DNA of 33,192 nucleotides from Lachnospiraceae bacterium (GCA_017542245.1 JAFXXN010000127.1:1-33192), one strand, 5' to 3'. Positions 22,849-31,138 are shown, counted from the stretch's first letter. Numbers and translations are program-made. The notes: a model not told the origin generated them from the letters alone.

Positions 22849-24297
22849 ATGTCAAATCCAATTTTACCTTTGTGGGAATGTATACATGATGGAGAACCCA
22901 GACGGTTCGGAAACAGAGTTTATCTGTATGGTTCACACGACAGATATGGGTGTGATAAATTCTGTGATTACAAACTGAAATGCTGGAGTGCTCCTGTAGA
23001 TAATCTGAATGACTGGACCTGTCACGGTCATATATTTCAGACGAGACCGGATACCGATCATGAATCAAGTGTGCCGCATACTGACCATGAGCTGTATGCT
23101 CCGGATGTAGTGGAGAAAGACGGAAAATACTATCTGTATACATATATAGCCGGAGCCAAGGGCTGCGTGAGTGTAAGCGACAGACCGGAAGGTCCGTTTA
23201 AATTTATCTCAACATATGATTATGCACCTGAAGACGCAGGCGATGATGGAATCTACAATGATCCGGGAGTCCTGGTGGATGACGATGGGAGAGTATACGT
23301 ATACTATGGCTTTGAGGGCTCGAACATGAATGAGCTTGATGGGAATTCTATGTATAAAGTAATCCCCGGAAGCCTTAAGAAACAGGTAATAGATGACAGT
23401 CTGAAGGTACCGGCGCCGAGAAGATTTTATGAAGCAAGTTCTCCGAGAAAAGTAGGGGATACATATTATCTGATCTATTCCCCGAGAAAAGGGAGCTTAC
23501 TGGCGTATGCTACATCTGATTCTCCAACCGGACCTTTTACTTACAGAGGATATATTATTGATAACGGGATAGATTATCCGGGTGGAAATAACCACGGATC
23601 GATATGCAGGATAGGTGACCAATGGTACATTTTTTATCACAGAATGACCAATAATTCGGTATTTTCACGACGGGCCTGCGTGGAAAAGATTAACATACTT
23701 CCCGATGGCAGCATACCTCCTGTTGAGATGACATCTCTTGGATTTGAAGAATCCCTTTCACCATATAAACCGGTTAAAGCAGAGATAGCCTGTGTACTGA
23801 TCGGCGGATGCTTTGTTACGGAAAAGGATTTGTTCAGACGTGTGATAACACAGGTAAAGGACGGCTGTATAATAGGGTACAAATATTTTGATTTTGGCGA
23901 AGATTATTCATCCAAAACAATGGAACTGGCTGTAAAAATAGTCGGTATGGGATGTAAGGGAAGGATTCATGTACTTATTGACGGAACCGAGACGGATATG
24001 CCTGAAAATAAGACTGACAGTTCTGTTAATATTTCTGATAAAGAAGAAAAATCCGATGCAGATATTCCGGAGATAGTTGAATATTCCAGTCTGAGCACAC
24101 CTAAAGCCGGTATAGAAATCGGCGTGGTTGAAACAGGTCTCGGTGATGGTATTTATCGTGGAAGAATACAGAATGTGACCGGACGCCATGCATTGTATTT
24201 TAAGGTTGATATGGGATTGCCTATAGGTGCCTGGACCAGCAGCTTTTTTGACGGCCGGGTAATATGTGAACTTGAGGAATTTGTATTTTTAAAATAA
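22849..24297 (+). CDS. Glycoside hydrolase family 43 protein
   Basis: A 482-aa protein with GGGGG about 8 nt before ATG 22849. The five-bladed propeller of GH43 is recognisable: IHDGEP with candidate base D14, VYLYGSHD, YAPDVVEKDGKYYLY, YNDPGVLVDDDG with candidate pKa-modulating D138, and FYEASSPR with candidate acid E195. The 124- and 57-residue spacing is close to that of characterised members. The C-terminal ~170 residues, after about 310, resemble a beta-sandwich (CBM6-like) module. GH43 enzymes remove arabinose or xylose from plant polysaccharides. There is no signal peptide, so it should act on imported oligosaccharides in the cytoplasm. The Asp- and Lys-rich stretch near 385-410 is a probable loop insertion. 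Confidence 0.9.
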   Translation: MSNPILPLWECIHDGEPRRFGNRVYLYGSHDRYGCDKFCDYKLKCWSAPVDNLNDWTCHGHIFQTRPDTDHESSVPHTDHELYAPDVVEKDGKYYLYTYIAGAKGCVSVSDRPEGPFKFISTYDYAPEDAGDDGIYNDPGVLVDDDGRVYVYYGFEGSNMNELDGNSMYKVIPGSLKKQVIDDSLKVPAPRRFYEASSPRKVGDTYYLIYSPRKGSLLAYATSDSPTGPFTYRGYIIDNGIDYPGGNNHGSICRIGDQWYIFYHRMTNNSVFSRRACVEKINILPDGSIPPVEMTSLGFEESLSPYKPVKAEIACVLIGGCFVTEKDLFRRVITQVKDGCIIGYKYFDFGEDYSSKTMELAVKIVGMGCKGRIHVLIDGTETDMPENKTDSSVNISDKEEKSDADIPEIVEYSSLSTPKAGIEIGVVETGLGDGIYRGRIQNVTGRHALYFKVDMGLPIGAWTSSFFDGRVICELEEFVFLK

Positions 24298-24334
24298 TTG
24301 GGTTGAAATCTGATGAAAAGGATAATGGTATCGT

Positions 24335-24808
24335 ATGAGTGAAATACAGAGATTAAAAGAGATAGTGGAGAAACTTCGCGGTGAGGACGGCTGCCCTTGG
24401 GACCGGGAGCAGACGCATGCGAGCCTTAAGCCTGAATGCATAGAGGAGGCAGCAGAAGTAGTATGCGGTATCAATATCCTGGAAAAAACTGGCAATTCCG
24501 AAAACCTCAAGGAAGAGCTTGGAGATCTGCTGTTTCAGGTTATGTTTCATGCGGTACTTGCTGAAGAAGAAGGACTCTTTACTTTTGAGGATGTGGCACG
24601 AACAATTGCTGATAAGATGGTACGCAGGCATCCGCATGTGTTTAGCGGAGTGATTTTTTCCTCGGAAGAAGAACGCATGGCTTCCTGGGAGAAGATTAAG
24701 CAGGGAGAGAAAAAAGGGAAGGAAGACTCAAATAAGTATCTTCCCGAGGCATTTGAAGAGGCGAGGGTTCTGATCGGCAAAGCAGAAGAGAGAAAAGGAT
24801 ATAAATAA
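24335..24808 (+). CDS. mazG: MazG nucleoside triphosphate pyrophosphohydrolase
   Basis: A 157-aa single-domain MazG. The first residues (LKEIVEKLRGEDGCPWDREQTH) and the metal-binding pattern EExxE (E37, E38, E41) followed by ExxD (E61, D64 in EELGDLLFQ) are intact, as is KMVRRHPHVFSG. The E. coli protein has two MazG domains (about 263 aa); this one has one, as in many Firmicutes. It hydrolyses (d)NTPs to monophosphates and pyrophosphate, cleaning damaged nucleotides and possibly lowering ppGpp. Its stop overlaps the next gene's ATG by one base (TAATG), so the two are translationally coupled. Confidence 0.95.
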   Translation: MSEIQRLKEIVEKLRGEDGCPWDREQTHASLKPECIEEAAEVVCGINILEKTGNSENLKEELGDLLFQVMFHAVLAEEEGLFTFEDVARTIADKMVRRHPHVFSGVIFSSEEERMASWEKIKQGEKKGKEDSNKYLPEAFEEARVLIGKAEERKGYK

Positions 24809-25509
24809 TGAGACTGATAATGGTGCGTCACGGTGATCCGGATTACGAGAAAGACTGTTTGACAGAACTTGGACACAGACAGGCCGAGTTAGTAGCTGAG
24901 CGTTTGATGGATGAAGGAATACAGGAAATATATTCTTCACCCTTAGGCAGAGCGAGAGAGACAGCAGAGCATTTTGCGGCACGCTCCGGGATAGGCCCGA
25001 TCAAGACTCTTGATTTTATGCGTGAGATCAGGTACGGTTGGGAAGGGGAGCTTTATAAGAAAGGTAACCCTTGGATAGAGGCAGCAGAGCTTATAAGCAA
25101 GGGTAAAGACCTTCAGACTTCCGACTGGAGAAAATATCCCTCATATGATGGGAATACCGCCACTATAGATATTGATAAGGTGGCAGCGGGTACCGACGAA
25201 TGGCTGAAGACTCTGGGTTATGAGCGTGAAGGCCTGTATTACCGTTGTAAAACGGAGGATGACAGAAAAAGAACATTTGTGCTGTTCTGTCATGGAGGCT
25301 CTATGACGTCATTCCTTTCAAGAGTGTTCAATATCCCGTTTCCTCATTTATGCATGGTATTGGGATTTATACAGTGCACTTCTATTACAGTACTCAGATT
25401 TAACCGTGAGCCTGGCAGCTTAGCCATGCCATTATTAGAGGTGGCAGCAGAGGCAAGACATCTGAATGTAAATACTTCTGAGATAGAACAGAAGGCACCG
25501 ATTAATTAA
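24808..25509 (+). CDS. Histidine phosphatase superfamily protein
   Basis: A 233-aa protein whose ATG 24808 overlaps the mazG stop. The phosphate-binding signature is RHG (R7-H8-G9), with phospho-acceptor H8; the other key residues appear in SSPLGRARETAEHF and FCHGGSM (H162). The superfamily includes phosphoglycerate mutases and small-molecule phosphatases. A 233-aa length and the loop around DLQTSDWRKYPSYDG do not point to a single known enzyme. Coupling to MazG suggests a role in nucleotide or small-metabolite housekeeping; that is inference. A strong terminator follows 12 nt after its stop. Confidence 0.92.
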   Translation: MRLIMVRHGDPDYEKDCLTELGHRQAELVAERLMDEGIQEIYSSPLGRARETAEHFAARSGIGPIKTLDFMREIRYGWEGELYKKGNPWIEAAELISKGKDLQTSDWRKYPSYDGNTATIDIDKVAAGTDEWLKTLGYEREGLYYRCKTEDDRKRTFVLFCHGGSMTSFLSRVFNIPFPHLCMVLGFIQCTSITVLRFNREPGSLAMPLLEVAAEARHLNVNTSEIEQKAPIN

Positions 25510-25521
25510 ATCATAATTTAC

Positions 25522-25554
25522 GCCGGTTGTGCTTTTAAGCATACCGGCTTTTTT
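25522..25554 (+). terminator. Rho-independent terminator after the mazG operon
   Basis: GCCGGT (25522-25527) and TGCTT (25530-25534) pair with AAGCA (25537-25541) and ACCGGC (25543-25548), with small bulges, followed by TTTTTT (25549-25554). Confidence 0.92.
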
Positions 25555-25569
25555 GTGCGAAAAACGAAC

Positions 25570-25652
25570 GCCCTCAGTGCAAGCTTGCTTGCTAACTGAG
25601 GGCTGAGTGAACGGACACTGAGAGAGCTTGCTCTCGAGATGACACTGACAAG
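25570..25652 (+). repeat. Dispersed hairpin repeat, copy B, with an extra hairpin
   Basis: GCCCTCAGTGCAAGC (25570-25584) pairs with GCTTGC and ACTGAGGGC (25587-25592, 25595-25603) in a 15-bp stem. Then GGGCTGAGTGAACGG (25600-25614) repeats copy A, followed by the GAGAGC-TT-GCTCTC hairpin (25622-25635) and GAGATGACACTGACAAG (25636-25652), matching the end of copies C and D. It sits between a terminator and the ABC operon promoter. Confidence 0.65.
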
Positions 25653-25661
25653 AAAAAATTC

Positions 25662-25713
25662 TTGACAAAATGAAATCAGAGGTGTATAACTGTATTAAGA
25701 TAGATAGTACAGT
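25662..25713 (+). promoter_or_regulatory. ABC operon promoter with YtrA-type operator
   Basis: TTGACA (25662-25667), a 17-bp spacer and TATAAC (25685-25690). The dyad ACTGTA (25689-25694)-N13-TACAGT (25708-25713) overlaps the end of the -10 and the start site. The B. subtilis YtrA operator is reported as AGTGTA-N13-TACACT, differing at one symmetric position. The GntR regulator of this operon is YtrA-like. Confidence 0.8.
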
Positions 25714-25768
25714 AATTACAATAACCGATCAGAAAACAGTTCGGTTACTGAAGAAGGGAGTTGAGAAA

Positions 25769-27310
25769 ATGAACGAAAAGAAGATATCGGTTAATTTCGG
25801 TATGATCAGGCGTGATGTTTTGCGCCATTGGCCGATATGGGTTATGGCCAGTGTATGGTATCTGCTTTTTGTATTTATGGTGAATACTACTTCAAGATAC
25901 AACCTTAGCCTGATCAATATCGGAAATAAGATATCGGAAAACATTATGATATCTCTGACAGAGAATACAGCCTTTCTGGCTTATTTTTTAGGATTTGCGG
26001 CTGCAATAGCAGCATTTGGATTCTTAGGGAAGAAAAAGAATGATAATTTCTTTGAGGCACTTCCTTTTAACAGGGCAAGTCTGTATGTAACCCGATATAT
26101 TTTTGGGTTTATCATGTGGCTGATCCCATGCCTGTTTATATTTATTGTGGAAATATTCCAATCACTGGTTCTGGATGCGGCGATGTTTACGGAATTACTG
26201 GAGTGGCTGGTATCAGCGATAATAGCATATTTATTCTGGTATTCCCTGGGTATTCTTTTTATGGTACTTTGCGGAAGAGTTGTGATGGCCGGAGTTTGTT
26301 ATTTCGGATTCTCTGCTGCCGGCATAGTTATGTCATTTGGGATAGACTCCATGAATAAGCTGTGCTTTATAGGATATAATTCCGGTACGGGATTTAGCGG
26401 TACACCATTTGCGATTTTGTCTCCTTTGGAATACATTTTTTCACTTGGCGTTGGATATAAATATATTGACAGCCGAAAATATATAGGTATTTTTGACAGT
26501 GCCAATATTTTGAAGATATTTGTGGTGTTGTTTGCAGGGATTATCATGGCTGTACTCGCCTATTTGCTCTATAAAAAGAGAAAGTCGGAAAGAACCGGTG
26601 ACAACATAGTGTTCTCTACCATGAAGGTTGTTTTCTCATATGTTTTATCTGCTGTTACAGCTGTAACCATGACATTCATGCTGACATTGATAATTGTATA
26701 TCATGATGACAGGATGGCACACAGGGCTTCAGACAGAATAGCTATTCTGATAATATTATGTATAGTTGGTTTTATAACATTTTTGGCATCTGTCATGTGG
26801 GTGGAGAGAAAGTTCAAAATATTTACCAAAAAGAATTTATTAAAGGCGGCAGTGTTTACTGTAATCCTGGCAGTGTGTGGAGTCGGATATATGCATGACT
26901 TTTTCAATGTTGAAGGTTATGTTCCCAAAGCAAAAAATGTCAGCAATATCAGTATCCCGAATAATAATGGGCTATTCCCAAATGAAGAAAGAAATTTATT
27001 AATGATAAATGAAGCAGCTATTGAAAAAACGATTGAACTTCATGAAATAATTCTTGAAGACATGTATGAACTCGAATCGTTCTATGATAATACGGATGCA
27101 GTTTATTATATGGAAGGAGATGGATTTAACAGCTACTATTTCAACATATATTATACTATGAAAAATGATATGAGAGTATCAAGATCATATGAAATTATCA
27201 AAGGCAGCCATCTTGACAATAAATTAAGAAAATTCATTGAAGATAATAAAGAGATTTTTGAAAAAGAACAGTATATTATATATGATCTTGAAGCCGGTTA
27301 TAATGACTAA
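25769..27310 (+). CDS. ABC transporter permease (first paralogue)
   Basis: A 513-aa protein. I choose ATG 25769, with AAGGGAG 8 nt upstream; an earlier in-frame ATG at 25670 falls inside the promoter. The N-terminus MNEKKISVNFGMIRRDVLRHWPIW is followed by about seven to eight hydrophobic segments to residue ~400, with a cytoplasmic loop (GKKKNDNFFEALPFNR) and YKKRKSERTGDN. The last ~110 residues, after the final TM segment near 390, are hydrophilic and probably face outward, rich in Tyr, Asn and Glu. It is a paralogue of the permease at 28578 (shared WPIW, ALPFNR/VLPMNR, YKKR(K/R)(S/A)ERTxDN). Family role: exporter or sensor of cell-wall stress, by analogy with ytr operons. Confidence 0.88.
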   Translation: MNEKKISVNFGMIRRDVLRHWPIWVMASVWYLLFVFMVNTTSRYNLSLINIGNKISENIMISLTENTAFLAYFLGFAAAIAAFGFLGKKKNDNFFEALPFNRASLYVTRYIFGFIMWLIPCLFIFIVEIFQSLVLDAAMFTELLEWLVSAIIAYLFWYSLGILFMVLCGRVVMAGVCYFGFSAAGIVMSFGIDSMNKLCFIGYNSGTGFSGTPFAILSPLEYIFSLGVGYKYIDSRKYIGIFDSANILKIFVVLFAGIIMAVLAYLLYKKRKSERTGDNIVFSTMKVVFSYVLSAVTAVTMTFMLTLIIVYHDDRMAHRASDRIAILIILCIVGFITFLASVMWVERKFKIFTKKNLLKAAVFTVILAVCGVGYMHDFFNVEGYVPKAKNVSNISIPNNNGLFPNEERNLLMINEAAIEKTIELHEIILEDMYELESFYDNTDAVYYMEGDGFNSYYFNIYYTMKNDMRVSRSYEIIKGSHLDNKLRKFIEDNKEIFEKEQYIIYDLEAGYND

Positions 27311-27324
27311 AGGGAGGGATTGAT

Positions 27325-27702
27325 TTGATTAGTATAAATTACAGAGATTCGAGGCCGGTATATGAACAGGTTTGTGACGGATTCAAAAAACTGATCATTG
27401 CCGGACTGATAAAAAAAGACGAAAAGATGCCCTCGGTCAGGGAACTGGCTTCGCAGTATGCGATAAATCCCAACACCATACAGAGAGCATACAGGGATCT
27501 TGAAACACAGGGATACATATATTCCGTACCGGGAAAGGGATCTTTCGCTGTTGATGTGAAAGAGGTATCGGATAAGCATGTCGCGGAGATATATGAGAGA
27601 CTTGATGCGGTTTTGGCTGATTTTGATGTTGCGGGAGAACCGAGGAAAAACGTGGCTGAGTATGTACTCAATCAGAAAGGAGACTGTCGTGATAAAAGTT
27701 GA
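27325..27702 (+). CDS. GntR-family transcriptional regulator, YtrA type
   Basis: A 125-aa protein starting with TTG 27325 after AAGGGAGGG. The winged helix-turn-helix is obvious: SRPVYEQVCDGFKKLIIAG, MPSVRELASQYAINPNTIQR, AYRDLETQGYIYSVPGKGSF. Only about 50 residues follow the DNA-binding domain, with no large effector domain, which defines the YtrA subfamily; these sit in ABC transporter operons and respond to cell-envelope agents. It lies 14 nt after the permease and overlaps the ATPase gene by 14 bases. It most likely represses the operon from the dyad at 25689-25713. Confidence 0.94.
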   Translation: MISINYRDSRPVYEQVCDGFKKLIIAGLIKKDEKMPSVRELASQYAINPNTIQRAYRDLETQGYIYSVPGKGSFAVDVKEVSDKHVAEIYERLDAVLADFDVAGEPRKNVAEYVLNQKGDCRDKS

Positions 27703-28603
27703 GAATGTTACTAAGACCTTTGATGGATTTAAGGCTTTGGATGAAATTAATCTGAATGTGGAAAAGGGTTCGGTATATGGGCTGGTAGGACCAAACGGTG
27801 CCGGGAAGTCAACTATCATCAGACATTTGACAGGCATTTATAAACAGGATTCCGGCAGCATTACTATAGATGGGCAGGAAGTATTTGATAATGCGGATGT
27901 TAAGAAAAGAATTGCGTATATCCCTGACGATCTTTATTTTTTCCTCAATTCGGATATGGATGACATGGCAAAATTCTATAAAGGGATATATAAGAATTTT
28001 AGTATGGAAAGATTTGAGAAGCTTTTTTCTGTCATTACCTCCATTGACAGGAAGAAGACTATCAGGAAGATGTCGAAGGGTATGCAAAAACAGGCTGCGT
28101 TTATACTCGCTATGTGCATGATGAGCGATATCATGATCTTAGATGAGCCTGTGGATGGTCTTGACCCTGTGATGAGAAGACAGATATGGAGTCTCATGAT
28201 GCAGGATGTGACCGAAAGAAAGGTAACAGTTCTGGTATCATCCCATAACTTAAGAGAGCTTGAAGATGTTTGTGATACTGTTGGCATCATGAACCGCGGC
28301 AAAATGCTCATGGAGAGGTCTCTGTTCTCAATGCAGGACGGTATCACCAAGCTTCAGATAGCTTTCAGAGAGGATAAGATGCCTGCAATGACAGAAGACT
28401 CTATTGAGGGATTTAAATTGCTTAACAGCCAGAAAAGCGGGAGTGTATACACTTTGATCGTAAAATGCTCAGATAAAGAGATAAAAGATAAACTTGCAAA
28501 ATATGAGCCTCTCCTGCTCGACAGTATACCGCTGACACTCGAAGAAATATTCATCCACGAGCTTGGAGGTGAACATTATGGAATCAAAGAAATTATCCTT
28601 TAA
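27689..28603 (+). CDS. ABC transporter ATP-binding protein
   Basis: A 304-aa protein starting at GTG 27689 (AAAGGAG 6 nt upstream), inside the end of the regulator gene; an upstream in-frame ATG lies within the regulator and is not plausible. Walker A is GPNGAGKST (about 34-42), the signature is RKMSKGMQKQ in place of LSGGQ, Walker B is IMILDEPVDGLDP, and the switch histidine is in VSSHNL. The C-terminal ~90 residues are a helical/strand extension typical of YtrB/EcsA-like exporters. It energises the two permeases that flank it. The last 26 bases overlap the second permease gene. Confidence 0.96.
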   Translation: MIKVENVTKTFDGFKALDEINLNVEKGSVYGLVGPNGAGKSTIIRHLTGIYKQDSGSITIDGQEVFDNADVKKRIAYIPDDLYFFLNSDMDDMAKFYKGIYKNFSMERFEKLFSVITSIDRKKTIRKMSKGMQKQAAFILAMCMMSDIMILDEPVDGLDPVMRRQIWSLMMQDVTERKVTVLVSSHNLRELEDVCDTVGIMNRGKMLMERSLFSMQDGITKLQIAFREDKMPAMTEDSIEGFKLLNSQKSGSVYTLIVKCSDKEIKDKLAKYEPLLLDSIPLTLEEIFIHELGGEHYGIKEIIL

Positions 28604-30149
28604 TACGAAGATGATATTTCGGGATGTGATAAGAAACTGGCCGATCTGGGCTGTTACTATCGCGATATATTTATTGTCGATTACAGGGCTGTTTGGCTTA
28701 TATCGGTATTTTGACAGTACCAATGATCAGGTGGCAGCCGATATAATTGAACTGATGATGACGGTAACGGAATTTGCTTCGATTATACTTGGATTTGTTG
28801 TAGCCCTTGCGGCATTCGGGTATCTTGGGAATAAAAGGAAGCATTATCTGTACGAAGTGCTGCCGATGAACAGGATGAGTATGTTCTTTACACGCTTTTT
28901 GCTCGGGGTTATCATTATGAGCATTCCAAGTGTCATCATATACTTAGTCGAACTGATACAGGTGGCTGCCGTAAGCGGATATTTCCTTATAGGGCCGCTG
29001 TCGACATGGCTTCTGATAAATACCGTTCAGAATCTGTTCTGGTTTGCATTTGGAACTTTGTTTATGGTTATCAGCGGAAGAAAACTGATGGCAGGAATCC
29101 TCTATGTGGCATTTTCCCTGGTAGGTCTCGCTGTGGAATATACGATGGCGATATTTAATTCCATCATGTTCATAGGTTACGGCGGGTCGGTATCTGATAC
29201 GGAAATATTTCATATAGGTATTTTGTCACCTGCTGAATATATGATCGTTAGCGGTATGGGTACCAATCGGGATGGATATGTAGGTCTGGATGGATATTTC
29301 GGGGTTACCAATCTGATAATCGTTCTGGCAGCAGCCGTTGTACTTATCATTTTAGGGTTTATCCTTTATAAAAAGAGAAGAGCCGAAAGAACCGATGACA
29401 ATCTGGTATTTAAAGGAGCCAAAACCGTATGTGCAGTTATATTTACACTGATATTTTCTATAGAAGGCTTGCTGGTGCTGCTTGGGCTTTTCCTGAACAG
29501 AAGTGAGGGAATATCACATTCTGCAGGTGTCAGGATGTGCGTTATAGTGTTGATAATACTTCTGTCAATTGCAGGATATTTTATCGCGTGCATGATAATT
29601 GAGAGAAGGTTAAAAGTAGTTACGAAGAAGTCTCTTATAAAGGCTTTGATATTGTCAGGAATTTTAACTTTGTTTGCGATTCTTTATATAAATGATGTTT
29701 TCGGTATTGAGAAGAAAGTGCCTAAGACCGATGAATTAGCGGCGGCCAGGGTAACGGGACCTCAGATAACCACAAGGGAGATAAATGATTTCTATAACGA
29801 AGGAATTAATTTAACCGAAGAGGAACTAAATGCGATAACCGGACTTCATAAGCTTATAGTGGACAACATGGATGAGCTGGCGGAAATGTATGATTCGAGG
29901 TACGAGGATTACTATCCGGAAGGATATAACAGCTATAGCAGTTATGATGGATTTGAACCGAAAGTTCGTCAAGTAATCTATGCCCGGATTTATATACATT
30001 ATTATCTGAAAAACGGAAAACATTATTACAAAAACTACTATATAAGTTTGGATAGTCATTTGTATGAAAAGATAAAAGAATATGTCGCTAAATATCCGAA
30101 CATCTTTTTTGAAGCAAGGCAAGAAGATATAATTTATTATTACGATTAA
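28578..30149 (+). CDS. ABC transporter permease (second paralogue)
   Basis: A 523-aa membrane protein. ATG 28578 follows GGAGGT (28565-28570) by 7 nt and lies 26 bases before the ATPase stop, so translation is probably coupled. Like the first permease it starts with NTKMIFRDVIRNWPIW, then about seven to eight hydrophobic segments, VLPMNRMSMFFTR, YKKRRAERTDDN, and an outward C-terminal domain of roughly 120 residues beginning near TGLHKLIVDNMDELAEMYD, very rich in tyrosine. The two permeases are probably partners in a heterodimeric exporter. The terminator at 30151-30188 ends the operon. Confidence 0.9.
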   Translation: MESKKLSFNTKMIFRDVIRNWPIWAVTIAIYLLSITGLFGLYRYFDSTNDQVAADIIELMMTVTEFASIILGFVVALAAFGYLGNKRKHYLYEVLPMNRMSMFFTRFLLGVIIMSIPSVIIYLVELIQVAAVSGYFLIGPLSTWLLINTVQNLFWFAFGTLFMVISGRKLMAGILYVAFSLVGLAVEYTMAIFNSIMFIGYGGSVSDTEIFHIGILSPAEYMIVSGMGTNRDGYVGLDGYFGVTNLIIVLAAAVVLIILGFILYKKRRAERTDDNLVFKGAKTVCAVIFTLIFSIEGLLVLLGLFLNRSEGISHSAGVRMCVIVLIILLSIAGYFIACMIIERRLKVVTKKSLIKALILSGILTLFAILYINDVFGIEKKVPKTDELAAARVTGPQITTREINDFYNEGINLTEEELNAITGLHKLIVDNMDELAEMYDSRYEDYYPEGYNSYSSYDGFEPKVRQVIYARIYIHYYLKNGKHYYKNYYISLDSHLYEKIKEYVAKYPNIFFEARQEDIIYYYD

Positions 30150-30150
30150 A

Positions 30151-30188
30151 AAAGTGCCAATGGGAATAAATTTTCTCATTGGCACTTT
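30151..30188. terminator. Bidirectional terminator between convergent genes
   Basis: AAAGTGCCAATG (30151-30162) pairs exactly with CATTGGCACTTT (30177-30188) over a 14-nt loop that can pair further (GGA/TCT). It separates the second permease gene from the minus-strand gene ending at 30193. Confidence 0.9.
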
Positions 30189-30192
30189 CTAA

Positions 30193-30834
30193 TTATTTAA
30201 GCTTCTTCCTCATGGAACGATAGCTGATGGTTTTGATTCCTTCAAAAGATATAGCCTTTTTTGTTTTGAATACCTTATTAAGTTTTTTAGTATATTTTTC
30301 GGAAGACATTTCTTTGCCGTTCCATTTAGTGGTTTCGCTTGCAATGTTAAAAGCTCCGCGAGCTATTTCAACCATTTCGCCGTTCTGCAGGCTATATACA
30401 ATATTTTCTCCGTCACCGCTGGCTGCTGCAACATAAGTTTCAAGTAATTTTCCGCTCTTCTTTATATATGATGTATCTCCGCGGTATCCGCCCGCACTTG
30501 CAACACCTGAAGCATAACATCCAAGCAGTATTGCCTTCCCGTCATAGAATGTATAAAGATCATATCGATAAGTACCGTTATTATGGTAAGTATCGCTGGG
30601 TACGTCAACTACTAAGAGTTCGGGAATGCTGTCGTTATCCAGATAAATCAGTTTATATCTGTCGGTTCCGCCTTCAAATTCATCGCTGTTATGAAGCTCT
30701 TTAATAAGCTTATAATATGCTGCCTTATAATCCGTATCTGTTTCGGCAGCAAAAGACGGAACGGATGTAAATACCTGAAGAACAAGAGCTGTGGTAAGTA
30801 GAAGTACCAATACTGTTTTTACTTTAGTTTTCAT
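30193..30834 (-). CDS. Secreted protein of unknown function
   Basis: A 213-aa minus-strand protein; AGGAA precedes its ATG (30832-30834). A signal peptide of about 30 residues ends near SFAAE. The mature part contains DRYKLIYLDNDSIPELLVVD, a calcium-loop-like segment (D-x-D-x-x-x-E) seen in many clostridial secreted proteins of unknown role, then alternating strands (YTFYDGKAILLG; YIKKSGKLLETYV) and a basic C-terminus (SYRSMRKKLK). I cannot name the family. It is transcribed alone, with a possible promoter at 30983-30956, and ends at a shared terminator. Confidence 0.85.
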   Translation of the reverse strand: MKTKVKTVLVLLLTTALVLQVFTSVPSFAAETDTDYKAAYYKLIKELHNSDEFEGGTDRYKLIYLDNDSIPELLVVDVPSDTYHNNGTYRYDLYTFYDGKAILLGCYASGVASAGGYRGDTSYIKKSGKLLETYVAAASGDGENIVYSLQNGEMVEIARGAFNIASETTKWNGKEMSSEKYTKKLNKVFKTKKAISFEGIKTISYRSMRKKLK

Positions 30835-30955
30835 TTCTTTTTCCTGTATGATGTACTAAAAATTAGTGAGAACATCATATTCCTTTCTGTAAAGTTTTTA
30901 ATAACATGAAGCCGGTTTAACGCCTTAAGTAAAAGTAGTTAGCTTCACCGTTTTC

Positions 30956-30983
30956 ATAATAGCACAATTTATGTAAATGTCAA
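30956..30983 (-). promoter_or_regulatory. Promoter of the minus-strand secreted protein
   Basis: On the minus strand, TTGACA (30983-30978), a 16-bp spacer and TATTAT (30961-30956), leaving a leader of about 115 nt. Confidence 0.55.
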
Positions 30984-31026
30984 TAACAAGCATGAATTGG
31001 GACATGAATATTTAAAGATTTTTTTC

Positions 31027-31055
31027 TTGAAAGAAACGGAGTGATTTAGTATAAT
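31027..31055 (+). promoter_or_regulatory. Promoter of the pyrophosphatase gene
   Basis: TTGAAA (31027-31032), a 17-bp spacer and TATAAT (31050-31055). The start site would be near 31062, so repeat copy E lies in the 5' leader. Confidence 0.75.
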
Positions 31056-31088
31056 TTTTTATAAGAAAATTGAAGATATGGAGTATCG

Positions 31089-31138
31089 TTTTGTTACCGA
31101 TGAAACACTGGATGTTCTTCTGAGGTGATATTGACGAT
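31089..31138 (+). repeat. Dispersed hairpin repeat, copy E
   Basis: It starts TTTTGTTACCGATGAAAC, as in copy C. The outer arm GTTACC (31093-31098) can pair with GGTGAT (31124-31129), where copy C has GGTGAC: the changed base keeps pairing (G-C to G-U). The inner helix is diverged but still foldable. It ends GAGGTGATATTGACGATG. Confidence 0.55.

Noticed and set aside
27578-27688. Start of the ABC ATPase at ATG 27578
   Set aside because: It lies well inside the GntR gene; GTG 27689 with AAAGGAG 6 nt upstream gives the canonical IKVENVTKTF start.
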